This document shows positions 9,587 to 18,325 of a DNA stretch of 35,223 nucleotides, one piece after another (position 1 is the stretch's first letter; every line of letters starts with the position of its first letter). Under the pieces are notes generated by a model that worked only from the letters and a program-made list of their open reading frames with translations, was not told the DNA's origin and did not search any database. Source of the stretch: an uncultured Bacilli bacterium (lineage in GTDB: Bacteria; Bacillota_I; Bacilli_A; RF39; UBA660); NCBI GenBank assembly GCA_947588895.1, contig CANQBF010000009.1, positions 1-35,223 on the forward strand. The letters run 5' to 3'. The position numbers and the translations under genes are program-made.

Positions 9587-10850
9587 AAGCTACAACACTA
9601 GGTATTGGCTCGATATTAATTGATTCATCATATTTTTTTAATACTTTACTAAATTCATCATAAACACTGGAATAATTATTTAAATATTTACTTTCCATTT
9701 TACTAAATGGAATAACTAAATAATCATTTTTACCTTTAGTACTATTATAGCTTCGATAAGAGTAATTTAAATCAGCTCCAATATCTTTTATTTCAATTGT
9801 TGTTGTATCGTGTTCTTTATCAACTGTTTTAACAATATTTAAAGTAGCAAACATTCCTACAACTCCAACTTTTCTAACCTTTGCTGTTTCGGCTCCCATT
9901 TGATTAGAAACAAAATTACCTAAAGAATAAAATACAACCATATCACCAATTTTTTCCCATGGCTCAATACAATGAGAATGCGTACCTAAAACAATATCAA
10001 CACCATTATCTGCTAAAAACTTAGCTATATTTTTTTGCTCAGTAGTCGCATCTTGATAATATTCAACACCCCAATGCATAGCAACAATTAAAACATCAAC
10101 TTTATCTCTAACGGCTTCAATATCTTTTTTAACTACTTCTTCATTATAAGTATTTAAGATAAATGGTTCTTTAGCTAAAGCATTAGCACCCAAACCATTT
10201 GTACTAGTCGTATAAGATAACATGGTATATGTAATTCCATTTTTTTCCATAATTGGATAATTATTTCGATCTATTTCATCATAAAACATTCCGGTTGCTA
10301 AAATATCTTTTTTATTTCGCCAATAAGTAGCACTAACTTTAGCTGAAGTAGCACCACCATCCATTGAATGGTTAGTAGCAAGACTTACTAAATTAAAACC
10401 AGCATCAAGCATGTTATTTCCAAAAGCACTTGGAGTATTAAATACGGGATAACTACTATAAGCTTTATTATCATCAAATATAGTTTCTTGATTATAATAT
10501 CTAATATCATAATCTTGAATTTTTTCTTTAGTATAAGTTAATATACTTGAAAAATCATAAGTATTAGTATCTTTATTATAATATGATTCATATATTGGTT
10601 TATGAATTAATCCATCTCCCGTTGCAATTAAACTAGCAGTATAAGTTTTAATTTTTTCTTCTTCTTTATCTTCTTTATCTTCTTTATCTTTTTTATCTTT
10701 CTTTTCATTATAATTACTATTATTGTTATTTTTACTTGCTGGCTTTATATTACCAAGTAAATTACCGACATTAAAAGAAATAATAATAGCAAGTATAATA
10801 ATTACTATAATTTTTAATTTTTTCTTAACTTTCTTTTTTAATTTTAACAT
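9585..10850 (-). CDS. CapA family (poly-gamma-glutamate synthesis-type) metallophosphatase, membrane anchored
   Basis: N-terminal TM; 'LIATGDGLIH', 'NLVSLATNHSMDGG', 'VAMHWGVEYYQDAT', 'DIVLGTHSHCIEPWE', 'VFYSLGNFVSNQ'. Confidence 0.9.
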   Translation of the reverse strand: MLKLKKKVKKKLKIIVIIILAIIISFNVGNLLGNIKPASKNNNNSNYNEKKDKKDKEDKEDKEEEKIKTYTASLIATGDGLIHKPIYESYYNKDTNTYDFSSILTYTKEKIQDYDIRYYNQETIFDDNKAYSSYPVFNTPSAFGNNMLDAGFNLVSLATNHSMDGGATSAKVSATYWRNKKDILATGMFYDEIDRNNYPIMEKNGITYTMLSYTTSTNGLGANALAKEPFILNTYNEEVVKKDIEAVRDKVDVLIVAMHWGVEYYQDATTEQKNIAKFLADNGVDIVLGTHSHCIEPWEKIGDMVVFYSLGNFVSNQMGAETAKVRKVGVVGMFATLNIVKTVDKEHDTTTIEIKDIGADLNYSYRSYNSTKGKNDYLVIPFSKMESKYLNNYSSVYDEFSKVLKKYDESINIEPIPSVVA

Positions 10851-11209
10851 TATTTTAATTCCTCATATACTTCTTTAACATCTTTAATAGCTCTCATACC
10901 ATAGTTAGGAAGTAAATGCATATGATAATGTTTTATTTTTTGACTGTTACCATAATTTATATGAACACTTAATTCTTTAGCGTTTAATCTTTCCATTATA
11001 TGTTTCGTATATTTTTTAGCAATATTATTAATATGTAATACTAAATCATCTGGTATATCCATAAATGTATCATAATGAGTTTTAGGAATAATTAAAGTAT
11101 GACCATCAACATTAGGATAAGCATCTAATATAACTATTACTTTATCATCTTCATATAACTTATTACTAGGTATTTCACCATTAACTATTTTACAAAATAA
11201 ACATTCCAT
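10850..11209 (-). CDS. HIT family protein
   Basis: 'CLFCKIVNGEIPSNKLYEDDKVIVILD...GHTLIIPKTHY...HYHMHLLP'. Confidence 0.95.
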   Translation of the reverse strand: MECLFCKIVNGEIPSNKLYEDDKVIVILDAYPNVDGHTLIIPKTHYDTFMDIPDDLVLHINNIAKKYTKHIMERLNAKELSVHINYGNSQKIKHYHMHLLPNYGMRAIKDVKEVYEELK

Positions 11210-11264
11210 TTTTATCACCATCTTAATTTTACTAAAAATAGCGAATTTTGTCTATTACTCTTTA

Positions 11265-11945
11265 TTATTTTAAATTATTTAATTTTAATTTTTGTGTCTT
11301 ACTTAATCGATAAGAATCTCTAGCTTTACTAATAGTTTTATTAAATACAAAGTTATCAATCTTTTGTTTATTATTTTTTAAATATTCATAAGTTAAATCA
11401 TAATATTTAATTAAACAAATAGATAAACACCAAGATATTGCCATATTAACATAATACTTATTACTTTTTATTTTTAACATTTCATCTAAAACATAATTAA
11501 TATATTTATCATCAATATAATATTGTAATAAAATAACAATATAAAATCTTTGATAATATTCTTTTTTAATCTTTTTAATTTTCTTTAAATAATCTAAAAA
11601 TATTTCTTTATTATTTTTAACTAATTTAAGTTCACTACAAAAAGTATCACAAATAGCCCAATTATCTATTTTAGCTAAATACTTAGTAATTAATTCTAAT
11701 CTTTCTTTAATATTAATATCAATATTAGCAATAATAAATCCCTGGGTTAAAATTAATTCAAAGTAATTAGAATAATCATAATTTAATAAAATATCTTTAT
11801 TATATTCTTTAATTAATTTATAACTAATTTTTCTTAACATAGGAATTTTAATACCTAATATTTCATAATTAGTAAAACATATTTTTTCTTGAAACTTTTT
11901 ATATTTATCATCTTTATACTTATTTAATATTTCTAATATATTCAT
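11265..11945 (-). CDS. DNA alkylation repair protein (AlkD-like)
   Basis: 'GIKIPMLRKISYKLIKEY', 'DNWAICDTFCSELKLVKNNKE', 'VNMAISWCLSICLIKYYD'; start M inside the ORF at 11945. Confidence 0.85.
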   Translation of the reverse strand: MNILEILNKYKDDKYKKFQEKICFTNYEILGIKIPMLRKISYKLIKEYNKDILLNYDYSNYFELILTQGFIIANIDINIKERLELITKYLAKIDNWAICDTFCSELKLVKNNKEIFLDYLKKIKKIKKEYYQRFYIVILLQYYIDDKYINYVLDEMLKIKSNKYYVNMAISWCLSICLIKYYDLTYEYLKNNKQKIDNFVFNKTISKARDSYRLSKTQKLKLNNLK

Positions 11946-12089
11946 AAATACCTCACTCAATAAATAATTAATTTTAAATTTATAATATCATAATTTATAA
12001 TGTTTTAAAATAACTCATAAAAATTAAATTTTATATTGAATTTTAAAAATCATTACTTTATAATAGAAAGTCATAAAGGAGTAGGGTTT

Positions 12090-15000
12090 ATGGTAAAAGG
12101 TAAAAATAATAAAAAAATTATCACAATATTATTAGTTATTATTTGTTTAATTTTTAGTATATTTGTTGCAGGAAGTATTAAATATCAAGATAAAAAAGTT
12201 ATAAATAACAATTATCTTTCTTATGATATTAATAATTATCTTTATTTATCTGATATTAAATCTAATAATAATATTAATTTAGATAAAAACAAAGATGGTA
12301 AATTACTTAATTTAATAATTGATAATAATAAAAAAGTATTTATTAAAGGACTTTCATTTAATAATACTGAGGAAATAGTTTATGATTTAAGTAATTTACA
12401 ATATGATTATTTTACAAGTTATATTGGTTTAGATAGTAATAATTCAAATTCAAATAATATAACAACAAGTATTTATACATCACTTGATAATATTAATTAT
12501 GAAAAAGTTTATGAATATCAAGAATTAAATAAGAGTATTTTTGTTAAAATTGATATTCATGATATTAAATATTTAAAAATAAGTGTTACATTAGATGAAG
12601 ATAATACGGAAGTATATTATGCTGATGCTAAATTAGTTAAAGAAGGTTATGTTAAAGAAGAATTAAATACAACAGATATAATCAAAAATATTAATGAATA
12701 TGATAATTTAATTAAAGCATATCAAGATGATATTAATAATAATTTTAGTAATTTTAATAATTATCAATTTTTAATTTTACAAAGAAATTTAGTTAAAAAT
12801 ATTGGTTATAATGAAATTGAAGCTTTAATTAATTATGATAATGAATATCAAGAATTTTTAAATTATTTATTAAATAACCAAGATATTTTAGAATTATTTT
12901 TAATGGGTGGAATGCCTCAAGAAAATTATTTAACTAGTATCGAAATATTAAAAGATTTATTTAAGAATAATGAAGAAGATATAAATGATATTAATAATAT
13001 CAAATTAATGATAGCGATATCTTTATCATCTAATTTAAATACTGATTATCATAATTTATATAATACTAATAAACAATATATAGATGGATATGCAAATTTA
13101 AGTGTTTCAGAAATACGTTTAGCAATTAATAATAATGGTACGCCAAAAGTAGTTGTGAAAAATGATGAAATAAGTTCTTATTTAGTATTAGATAGTAATC
13201 GTTTATGGCATATTAATGATAAATTAAATATTAGTGATTTAAGAACTAAAGGCTATATTTTAAATAATTGGGGTTATGGTAAATATGCATCTAAAAATCA
13301 AGCTAGTTATTTACTTTTAAGTATTGATGCTTTAAAAGATTATGATAACTTTGTTAAAGTTAATGAATTAATTATGCTTTTAGATACATATAAAGATAAT
13401 AAAGATCTAATAAATAAAATTAATAATTATGCTTTAAATATTCAAAGTATTAATTTAGATATATGGTTAAATTTAATTAATGAATGTAATGATGATAATT
13501 GTTTAGTAAGTTTAGGTAATATGATTGTTGAAAAATTAGCTAATTATCCACTTCCAATGTATGATTTAATTAATCTTATTACTAATAAGATGACAAATTA
13601 TTCTTTAATAGCGTCTTTAAATAATACTTTAAATCTTACTTTAAATAATAATATTAACAATGATAATAAAATGATAAAAGATGTGGTTATATCTTTATTA
13701 AATAATAATTTAGATATAGTTAATTTTAGTTTTGATGGAGATAATAAAAATAAATTAATTTTAAATAATAAATATCAAGATAAGAATATTATTTGGCAAT
13801 ATAATTTAACTGGATTAGATAGTGATTGGCATGAAGTTAACACTAATGAAGTAGAATTAAGTTTAGATGAAATAAATTTAATAAATGAAGATAATGATAT
13901 TAAAATAAGATTTAATGATAATTTAGATGATATTTTTGTTATTGATATAAAGGGATCTCAATTACCAAATGATTTAGTTATTAATGATTATGAAAACAAA
14001 ATATATGGTGATTTAAGTTATTTAGAATGGCAAGATGAAAATAATAATTGGATTAGTTTTAATGATAAATTACCACTTTTAGATAATGAACGAGTTATAA
14101 CTATTCGAGTAAGAAAACATGAAACATATTTAGAAAGTGAAGTTAGTAGTTTAATCTTTACCCAAGATAATGTTAAAGAAGAAGAAACATATATATCACT
14201 AGATAATTTAAGTATTTTAAGTTTTTCATCAGAAGATGAAATTAATAAAGCTCAAAATATTATTGATGGTAATCCAAATACTTATTGGCAAACTAGTGAA
14301 GATGATTTAGATAAATATATAGTTATTAAATTAAATGAAGCTAAATATTTAAGTGGTTTAAGTATTAATAGTAATTCTATATCTAATGTATCTGTTTTTA
14401 CAAGTATTGATAATGTTAATTGGATAAATGTTACAAATGAGGTATCTTTAGAAAATAAAATTAATTTTGATCAAATTGAATTAGCATTATATGTAAAAAT
14501 AATTGGTATTGATAATGGAAGTGTATTAAATTTATTTGAAGATAAAACAAGAACAAGTATCCCAACAGCTAGTTTAGAATATAGTATAACTAGTCTTACT
14601 AATCAAAACGTTATTGTTAAATTAGTAAATCCTAGTAAAGAAATTAGAATCTTAAATAATAATGGTAGTGATACATATACTTTTAGTGAAAATGGCACAT
14701 TTACTTATGAATTTGAAGATTTATATGGTAATAAAAATAATGTAACTGCTGTAGTAGATTATATTGATAAAGAGTTACCAATAGCTAGTTTAGAATTTAG
14801 TACAATAGCTAAAACGAAAGATAGTGTTATAGTGACATTAAATAGTAATGAAGAAATAATTATTTTAAATAATAATGGTAGTAATGTATATACCTTTAAT
14901 GAAAATGGTACATTTATATTTGAGTTTACTGATTTAGCAGGTAATTATAATACAATAACGGCAAATGTTACATGGATTAATAAAAATACTGATGTTAAAG

Positions 15001-15455
15001 AAGAAACACCAAAAGATAATGATAATAATTATGAAGAAGAAATTCCAATTATTCCTAATAATGATAAAGAAGATAATAATAATCAAATAGTAGAAGAAGA
15101 ACATAAAGAAATTAATTGGGATTTAATATTATTCTTAATTATAGTTGGAGCTTTTATTATTGGAATTATTATTGTTAAATTATTTTCTCATAAGAAAGAA
15201 GAAAATTTAGATATTTTAAAAGATGATGATAAGTTATTTAAAGAAAATAAAAAAGAAGATTTAAAAGCGAAGAAAAATACAGAAGTATTTGAAGAAAATA
15301 CTAAAGAGTTATTTGCTAAAGAAGAAATAGTTGATGTTTTAGAGCGTAAGAAGACTGCTTCATTTGAAGCCAAAAAAGATAATTTATTAAAATCTAATAA
15401 TAATAAGAGAAATAATAAGAAAAAGGGAAGTAATAAAAATAAGAAAGCAAGCTAA
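12090..15455 (+). CDS. Large surface-anchored protein with discoidin (F5/8 type C)-like region(s) and two tandem Ig-like repeats, C-terminal TM plus charged cytoplasmic tail
   Basis: Signal/TM N-terminus; 'NIIDGNPNTYWQTSEDDLDKYIVIKLNEAKYLSGL' is discoidin-like; duplicated 'EIxILNNNGSxxYTFxENGTFxxEFxDLxGN'; TM 'WDLILFLIIVGAFIIGIIIVKLF'. Start M at 12090 with aaaggag SD. Confidence 0.8.
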   Translation: MVKGKNNKKIITILLVIICLIFSIFVAGSIKYQDKKVINNNYLSYDINNYLYLSDIKSNNNINLDKNKDGKLLNLIIDNNKKVFIKGLSFNNTEEIVYDLSNLQYDYFTSYIGLDSNNSNSNNITTSIYTSLDNINYEKVYEYQELNKSIFVKIDIHDIKYLKISVTLDEDNTEVYYADAKLVKEGYVKEELNTTDIIKNINEYDNLIKAYQDDINNNFSNFNNYQFLILQRNLVKNIGYNEIEALINYDNEYQEFLNYLLNNQDILELFLMGGMPQENYLTSIEILKDLFKNNEEDINDINNIKLMIAISLSSNLNTDYHNLYNTNKQYIDGYANLSVSEIRLAINNNGTPKVVVKNDEISSYLVLDSNRLWHINDKLNISDLRTKGYILNNWGYGKYASKNQASYLLLSIDALKDYDNFVKVNELIMLLDTYKDNKDLINKINNYALNIQSINLDIWLNLINECNDDNCLVSLGNMIVEKLANYPLPMYDLINLITNKMTNYSLIASLNNTLNLTLNNNINNDNKMIKDVVISLLNNNLDIVNFSFDGDNKNKLILNNKYQDKNIIWQYNLTGLDSDWHEVNTNEVELSLDEINLINEDNDIKIRFNDNLDDIFVIDIKGSQLPNDLVINDYENKIYGDLSYLEWQDENNNWISFNDKLPLLDNERVITIRVRKHETYLESEVSSLIFTQDNVKEEETYISLDNLSILSFSSEDEINKAQNIIDGNPNTYWQTSEDDLDKYIVIKLNEAKYLSGLSINSNSISNVSVFTSIDNVNWINVTNEVSLENKINFDQIELALYVKIIGIDNGSVLNLFEDKTRTSIPTASLEYSITSLTNQNVIVKLVNPSKEIRILNNNGSDTYTFSENGTFTYEFEDLYGNKNNVTAVVDYIDKELPIASLEFSTIAKTKDSVIVTLNSNEEIIILNNNGSNVYTFNENGTFIFEFTDLAGNYNTITANVTWINKNTDVKEETPKDNDNNYEEEIPIIPNNDKEDNNNQIVEEEHKEINWDLILFLIIVGAFIIGIIIVKLFSHKKEENLDILKDDDKLFKENKKEDLKAKKNTEVFEENTKELFAKEEIVDVLERKKTASFEAKKDNLLKSNNNKRNNKKKGSNKNKKAS

Positions 15456-15467
15456 AACTTGCTTTTT
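15444..15467 (+). terminator. Intrinsic terminator
   Basis: AAAGCAAG-ctaaaa-CTTGCTTTTT. Confidence 0.75.
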
Positions 15468-15518
15468 GTGTACTCTTTTTGCCTATATAAGCATAAATTA
15501 AATTAGGGAGTGATAAAT

Positions 15519-16064
15519 TTGTCTAATTATCGAGAAATTGTAACTAAAGCTGTTATAGGTAAAGCAAAGAAAACGAGTGGTAATAAATTTCAAATTGAAA
15601 CTGATGAAGAACCTAATACTGTTTTAGGATGTTGGGTAATCAATCATAGTTTTAATGGAATGAATAATAATGGTAGTGTTTTAATTAATGGTTCATTTGA
15701 TGTTAATGTTTGGTATTCTTATGATAATGATACGAAAACTAGCGTTAGTACCAAAAGATTTACTTATACTGATAAAATGAATGTGCCACTTAAAAGTGAT
15801 ACTGTATTAGATAATAATTCCGAAATTATTGTTCGCAGTTTAAGACAACCAACAGTTACGGATGTTAAGATTAATAATGGAATAGTAGATTTAAATATTG
15901 AAAAAGAACTTGGTGTCGAAATTGTTGGTAATACTAAAGTTAAAATTGCTGTTGAAGATTTAGATGAAGATTATGTTGAATTAATTGATGAAGAATTAGA
16001 TAAAGAAATTGATAATATTAATCCGGAATATTTAGAAGCAGAAGAAGTACAAGATGAAAACTAG
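15519..16064 (+). CDS. cotE: Outer spore coat protein CotE
   Basis: 'MSNYREIVTKAVIGKAKK...VLGCWVINHSF...FDVNVWYSYDNDTKTSVSTKRFTY...VEIVGNTKVKIAVED...INPEYL' matches the Bacillus CotE pattern (SEYREIITKAVVAKGRK / LGCWIINHKY / YDINVWYSYADNTKTEV / INPEFL). TTG start at 15519 with agggag SD. Confidence 0.92.
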   Translation: MSNYREIVTKAVIGKAKKTSGNKFQIETDEEPNTVLGCWVINHSFNGMNNNGSVLINGSFDVNVWYSYDNDTKTSVSTKRFTYTDKMNVPLKSDTVLDNNSEIIVRSLRQPTVTDVKINNGIVDLNIEKELGVEIVGNTKVKIAVEDLDEDYVELIDEELDKEIDNINPEYLEAEEVQDEN

Positions 16065-16089
16065 TCAACAAAAAATGTTGACAAGTTTT
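16064..16089 (+). terminator. Intrinsic terminator after cotE
   Basis: GTCAACA-aaaaa-TGTTGAC followed by aagttttttt. Confidence 0.8.
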
Positions 16090-16134
16090 TTTATGAATGA
16101 TATACTAATGGCAGTAAAGAAGGAGGAATAAGAA

Positions 16135-16407
16135 ATGGCTGTTAAATTAAGATTAAAAAGAATGGGAGCAAAACAAAAACCTTTTTATAGAATAGTTGCT
16201 GCTGATTCACGTTTTCCAAGAGATGGACGTTTTATTGAAACTGTTGGTACTTATAATCCAATTAAAGGTCAAGACCAAGTAGTTATAGATGAAGAAAAAG
16301 CTTTAAAATGGTTAAATAATGGAGCAATTCCTACTGATACCGTTAAAAATATTTTATCAAACGCTGGTATAATCAAGAAATATAACGATAATAAAAAGAA
16401 AAACTAG
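16135..16407 (+). CDS. rpsP: 30S ribosomal protein S16
   Basis: '[42 protein letters not shown]'. Confidence 0.98.
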   Translation: MAVKLRLKRMGAKQKPFYRIVAADSRFPRDGRFIETVGTYNPIKGQDQVVIDEEKALKWLNNGAIPTDTVKNILSNAGIIKKYNDNKKKN

Positions 16408-16416
16408 GAGTATTTT

Positions 16417-16662
16417 ATGAATGTAGTAGAGTTTGCTGAATACTTAGTAAAAAGTATTGTCTTAGAGCCTGAATTAATTAAAGTATCTGAATTTCAAGCT
16501 GATGAAGATGTAACTATTTTAGAAATATTAGTTCCTGAATCAGAAATGGGAAGAGTAATTGGTAAAAATGGTAAAACATCAACATCAATTAGAACTTTAA
16601 TTCAAGCTTATGCCGCAGTTAATAAAATGCCAAAAATAAAAATAAATATTGATTCATTTTAA
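16417..16662 (+). CDS. khpA: KH domain RNA-binding protein KhpA
   Basis: 81 aa, 'VPESEMGRVIGKNGKTSTSIRTLI'; downstream of rpsP as in many Firmicutes. Confidence 0.93.
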   Translation: MNVVEFAEYLVKSIVLEPELIKVSEFQADEDVTILEILVPESEMGRVIGKNGKTSTSIRTLIQAYAAVNKMPKIKINIDSF

Positions 16663-16697
16663 AAAGTTTTACATAAAAAGTGTAGAACTTTTTTTAT
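16661..16697 (+). terminator. Intrinsic terminator
   Basis: AAAAAGTTTTACA...TGTAGAACTTTTTTT. Confidence 0.7.
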
Positions 16698-16751
16698 AAT
16701 AAAAAATTGCTTATATGGATAATATTTGTTAAAATTATGCTAGAGGTTAGT

Positions 16752-17423
16752 ATGATAAGATTAGAAAATATAATTAAAAGTAGTGATAAATATCAAAAAG
16801 GTGTTTTTTCTTTAAATAATATCAATATAACTTTTAATCTTAATCAAATATATAATATTGTTGGTAATATTAACAGTGGTAATAAAGATTTGTTATTAGT
16901 GCTAGGATTAATTGATAATGTTGTTGCTGGTTCATATTATTTAAATTCAAAAAAAATAAATGAACTAAGTAATAGGGAAAAAGCCTTTATTAGATTAAAA
17001 GAATTTGGTCTAGTTTTAGATAAACCTTTATTTATTAATACTTTAACAATCTTAGAAAATATTATATTACCCATTTATTTTAATAAAGAGATAAATTTAG
17101 AAACTAAAAAAAGTAAAGCTATAAAATTATTAAAAGAATATAATTTAGAAACTTTAGCTAATTTATATCCAAATAATTTAACCTATTATCAAAAACAAAT
17201 TATTAGTTTAATTCGAGCTTTAATTAATAATCCTAATTATATTTTAATAGATAATATATTTGATGAAATGACTGATTTAGAAATAAAAAATTATTTAGCT
17301 TATATAAAAAAATTGAAACAAGATAATAAAACAATTATAATGGCATCAAGTAAAAAAATAGAAGATACAGAAATTGATAAAGTAATTTATATGGATAAAG
17401 GAGTGATACTTCTTGATAATTAA
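16752..17423 (+). CDS. ABC transporter ATP-binding-like protein with degenerate catalytic motifs
   Basis: Overall ABC ATPase architecture of LolD/MacB/FtsE type, but Walker A 'GNINSGNKD', signature 'LTYYQ', Walker B 'ILIDNIFDE', H-loop 'IIMASSKK'. Confidence 0.75.
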   Translation: MIRLENIIKSSDKYQKGVFSLNNINITFNLNQIYNIVGNINSGNKDLLLVLGLIDNVVAGSYYLNSKKINELSNREKAFIRLKEFGLVLDKPLFINTLTILENIILPIYFNKEINLETKKSKAIKLLKEYNLETLANLYPNNLTYYQKQIISLIRALINNPNYILIDNIFDEMTDLEIKNYLAYIKKLKQDNKTIIMASSKKIEDTEIDKVIYMDKGVILLDN

Positions 17424-18255
17424 AGGATTTTTAAAAAATAAAAAGAATTATAAATGTTTAGTTATTTTGATTATATCAATTTTTATTTTAACAATATTAT
17501 TACTTTTAAAATCATATTATATAAATAAAATTAATAAATTTAATGAAGATTCACTATTTAATTTTCGAGTAAATATTGATTTATATGATGATATTAAAAA
17601 TATTAATAATATTAAAGATTTATATGTAAGTATTTTAGGTAAATATGATAGTAATGTTATTAATTTATTAGCTAGTAAAGATAATAATACTTTAAAAAAT
17701 AATGAAATAATAATTAATAAAAAAATTTTTAATAATGTGCATATTAATGATTTAATATCTATTAATTATCAAAATAAAAATTTTGAGTTTATTGTTAAAG
17801 ATGTTATAGATAATATAAATTATGATACTATTGCATATATTAATTATGATTATTTACAAGAAATAGCTAATGGCGAAAAAGAATTTTGGATGTATATTAC
17901 TTTAAATAATTATTTAGATTTTGATAATACTAAATATGAACTACAAAACTTACATGGCTTTAATGCTAGTGTTGATAAAATAACTAATAATAAAATTTTA
18001 GAAATAGATTATGAATTTCATTTAGCTATAGTTAATATTATATTATTTTTTTACTATATAGTTTTAGTAATAATTATTTGTTTTATTTTATATAGTGTAA
18101 TTCATAATAGTGAAGATAATAATTATTTATATAAATGTTTTGGTTATAATTTTAACCAAATTATTTGTATTAATATTATTAATATATGTATTATCTTTTT
18201 AATTCCCATATTTATTAGTATTATCTTTTATTATTTAATTTATTTAATTTTATAA
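17413..18255 (+). CDS. Putative FtsX/MacB-like permease partner (280 aa)
   Basis: Overlaps the upstream ATPase-like gene; N-terminal TM, soluble middle, two C-terminal TM stretches. Confidence 0.55.
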   Translation: MIIKGFLKNKKNYKCLVILIISIFILTILLLLKSYYINKINKFNEDSLFNFRVNIDLYDDIKNINNIKDLYVSILGKYDSNVINLLASKDNNTLKNNEIIINKKIFNNVHINDLISINYQNKNFEFIVKDVIDNINYDTIAYINYDYLQEIANGEKEFWMYITLNNYLDFDNTKYELQNLHGFNASVDKITNNKILEIDYEFHLAIVNIILFFYYIVLVIIICFILYSVIHNSEDNNYLYKCFGYNFNQIICINIINICIIFLIPIFISIIFYYLIYLIL

Positions 18256-18325
18256 ATTATTGCACCATATAAAAAAATATGTTATTCTTAAATTAGTAAA
18301 TATACATAGATTTGGGGAGGTTTGA

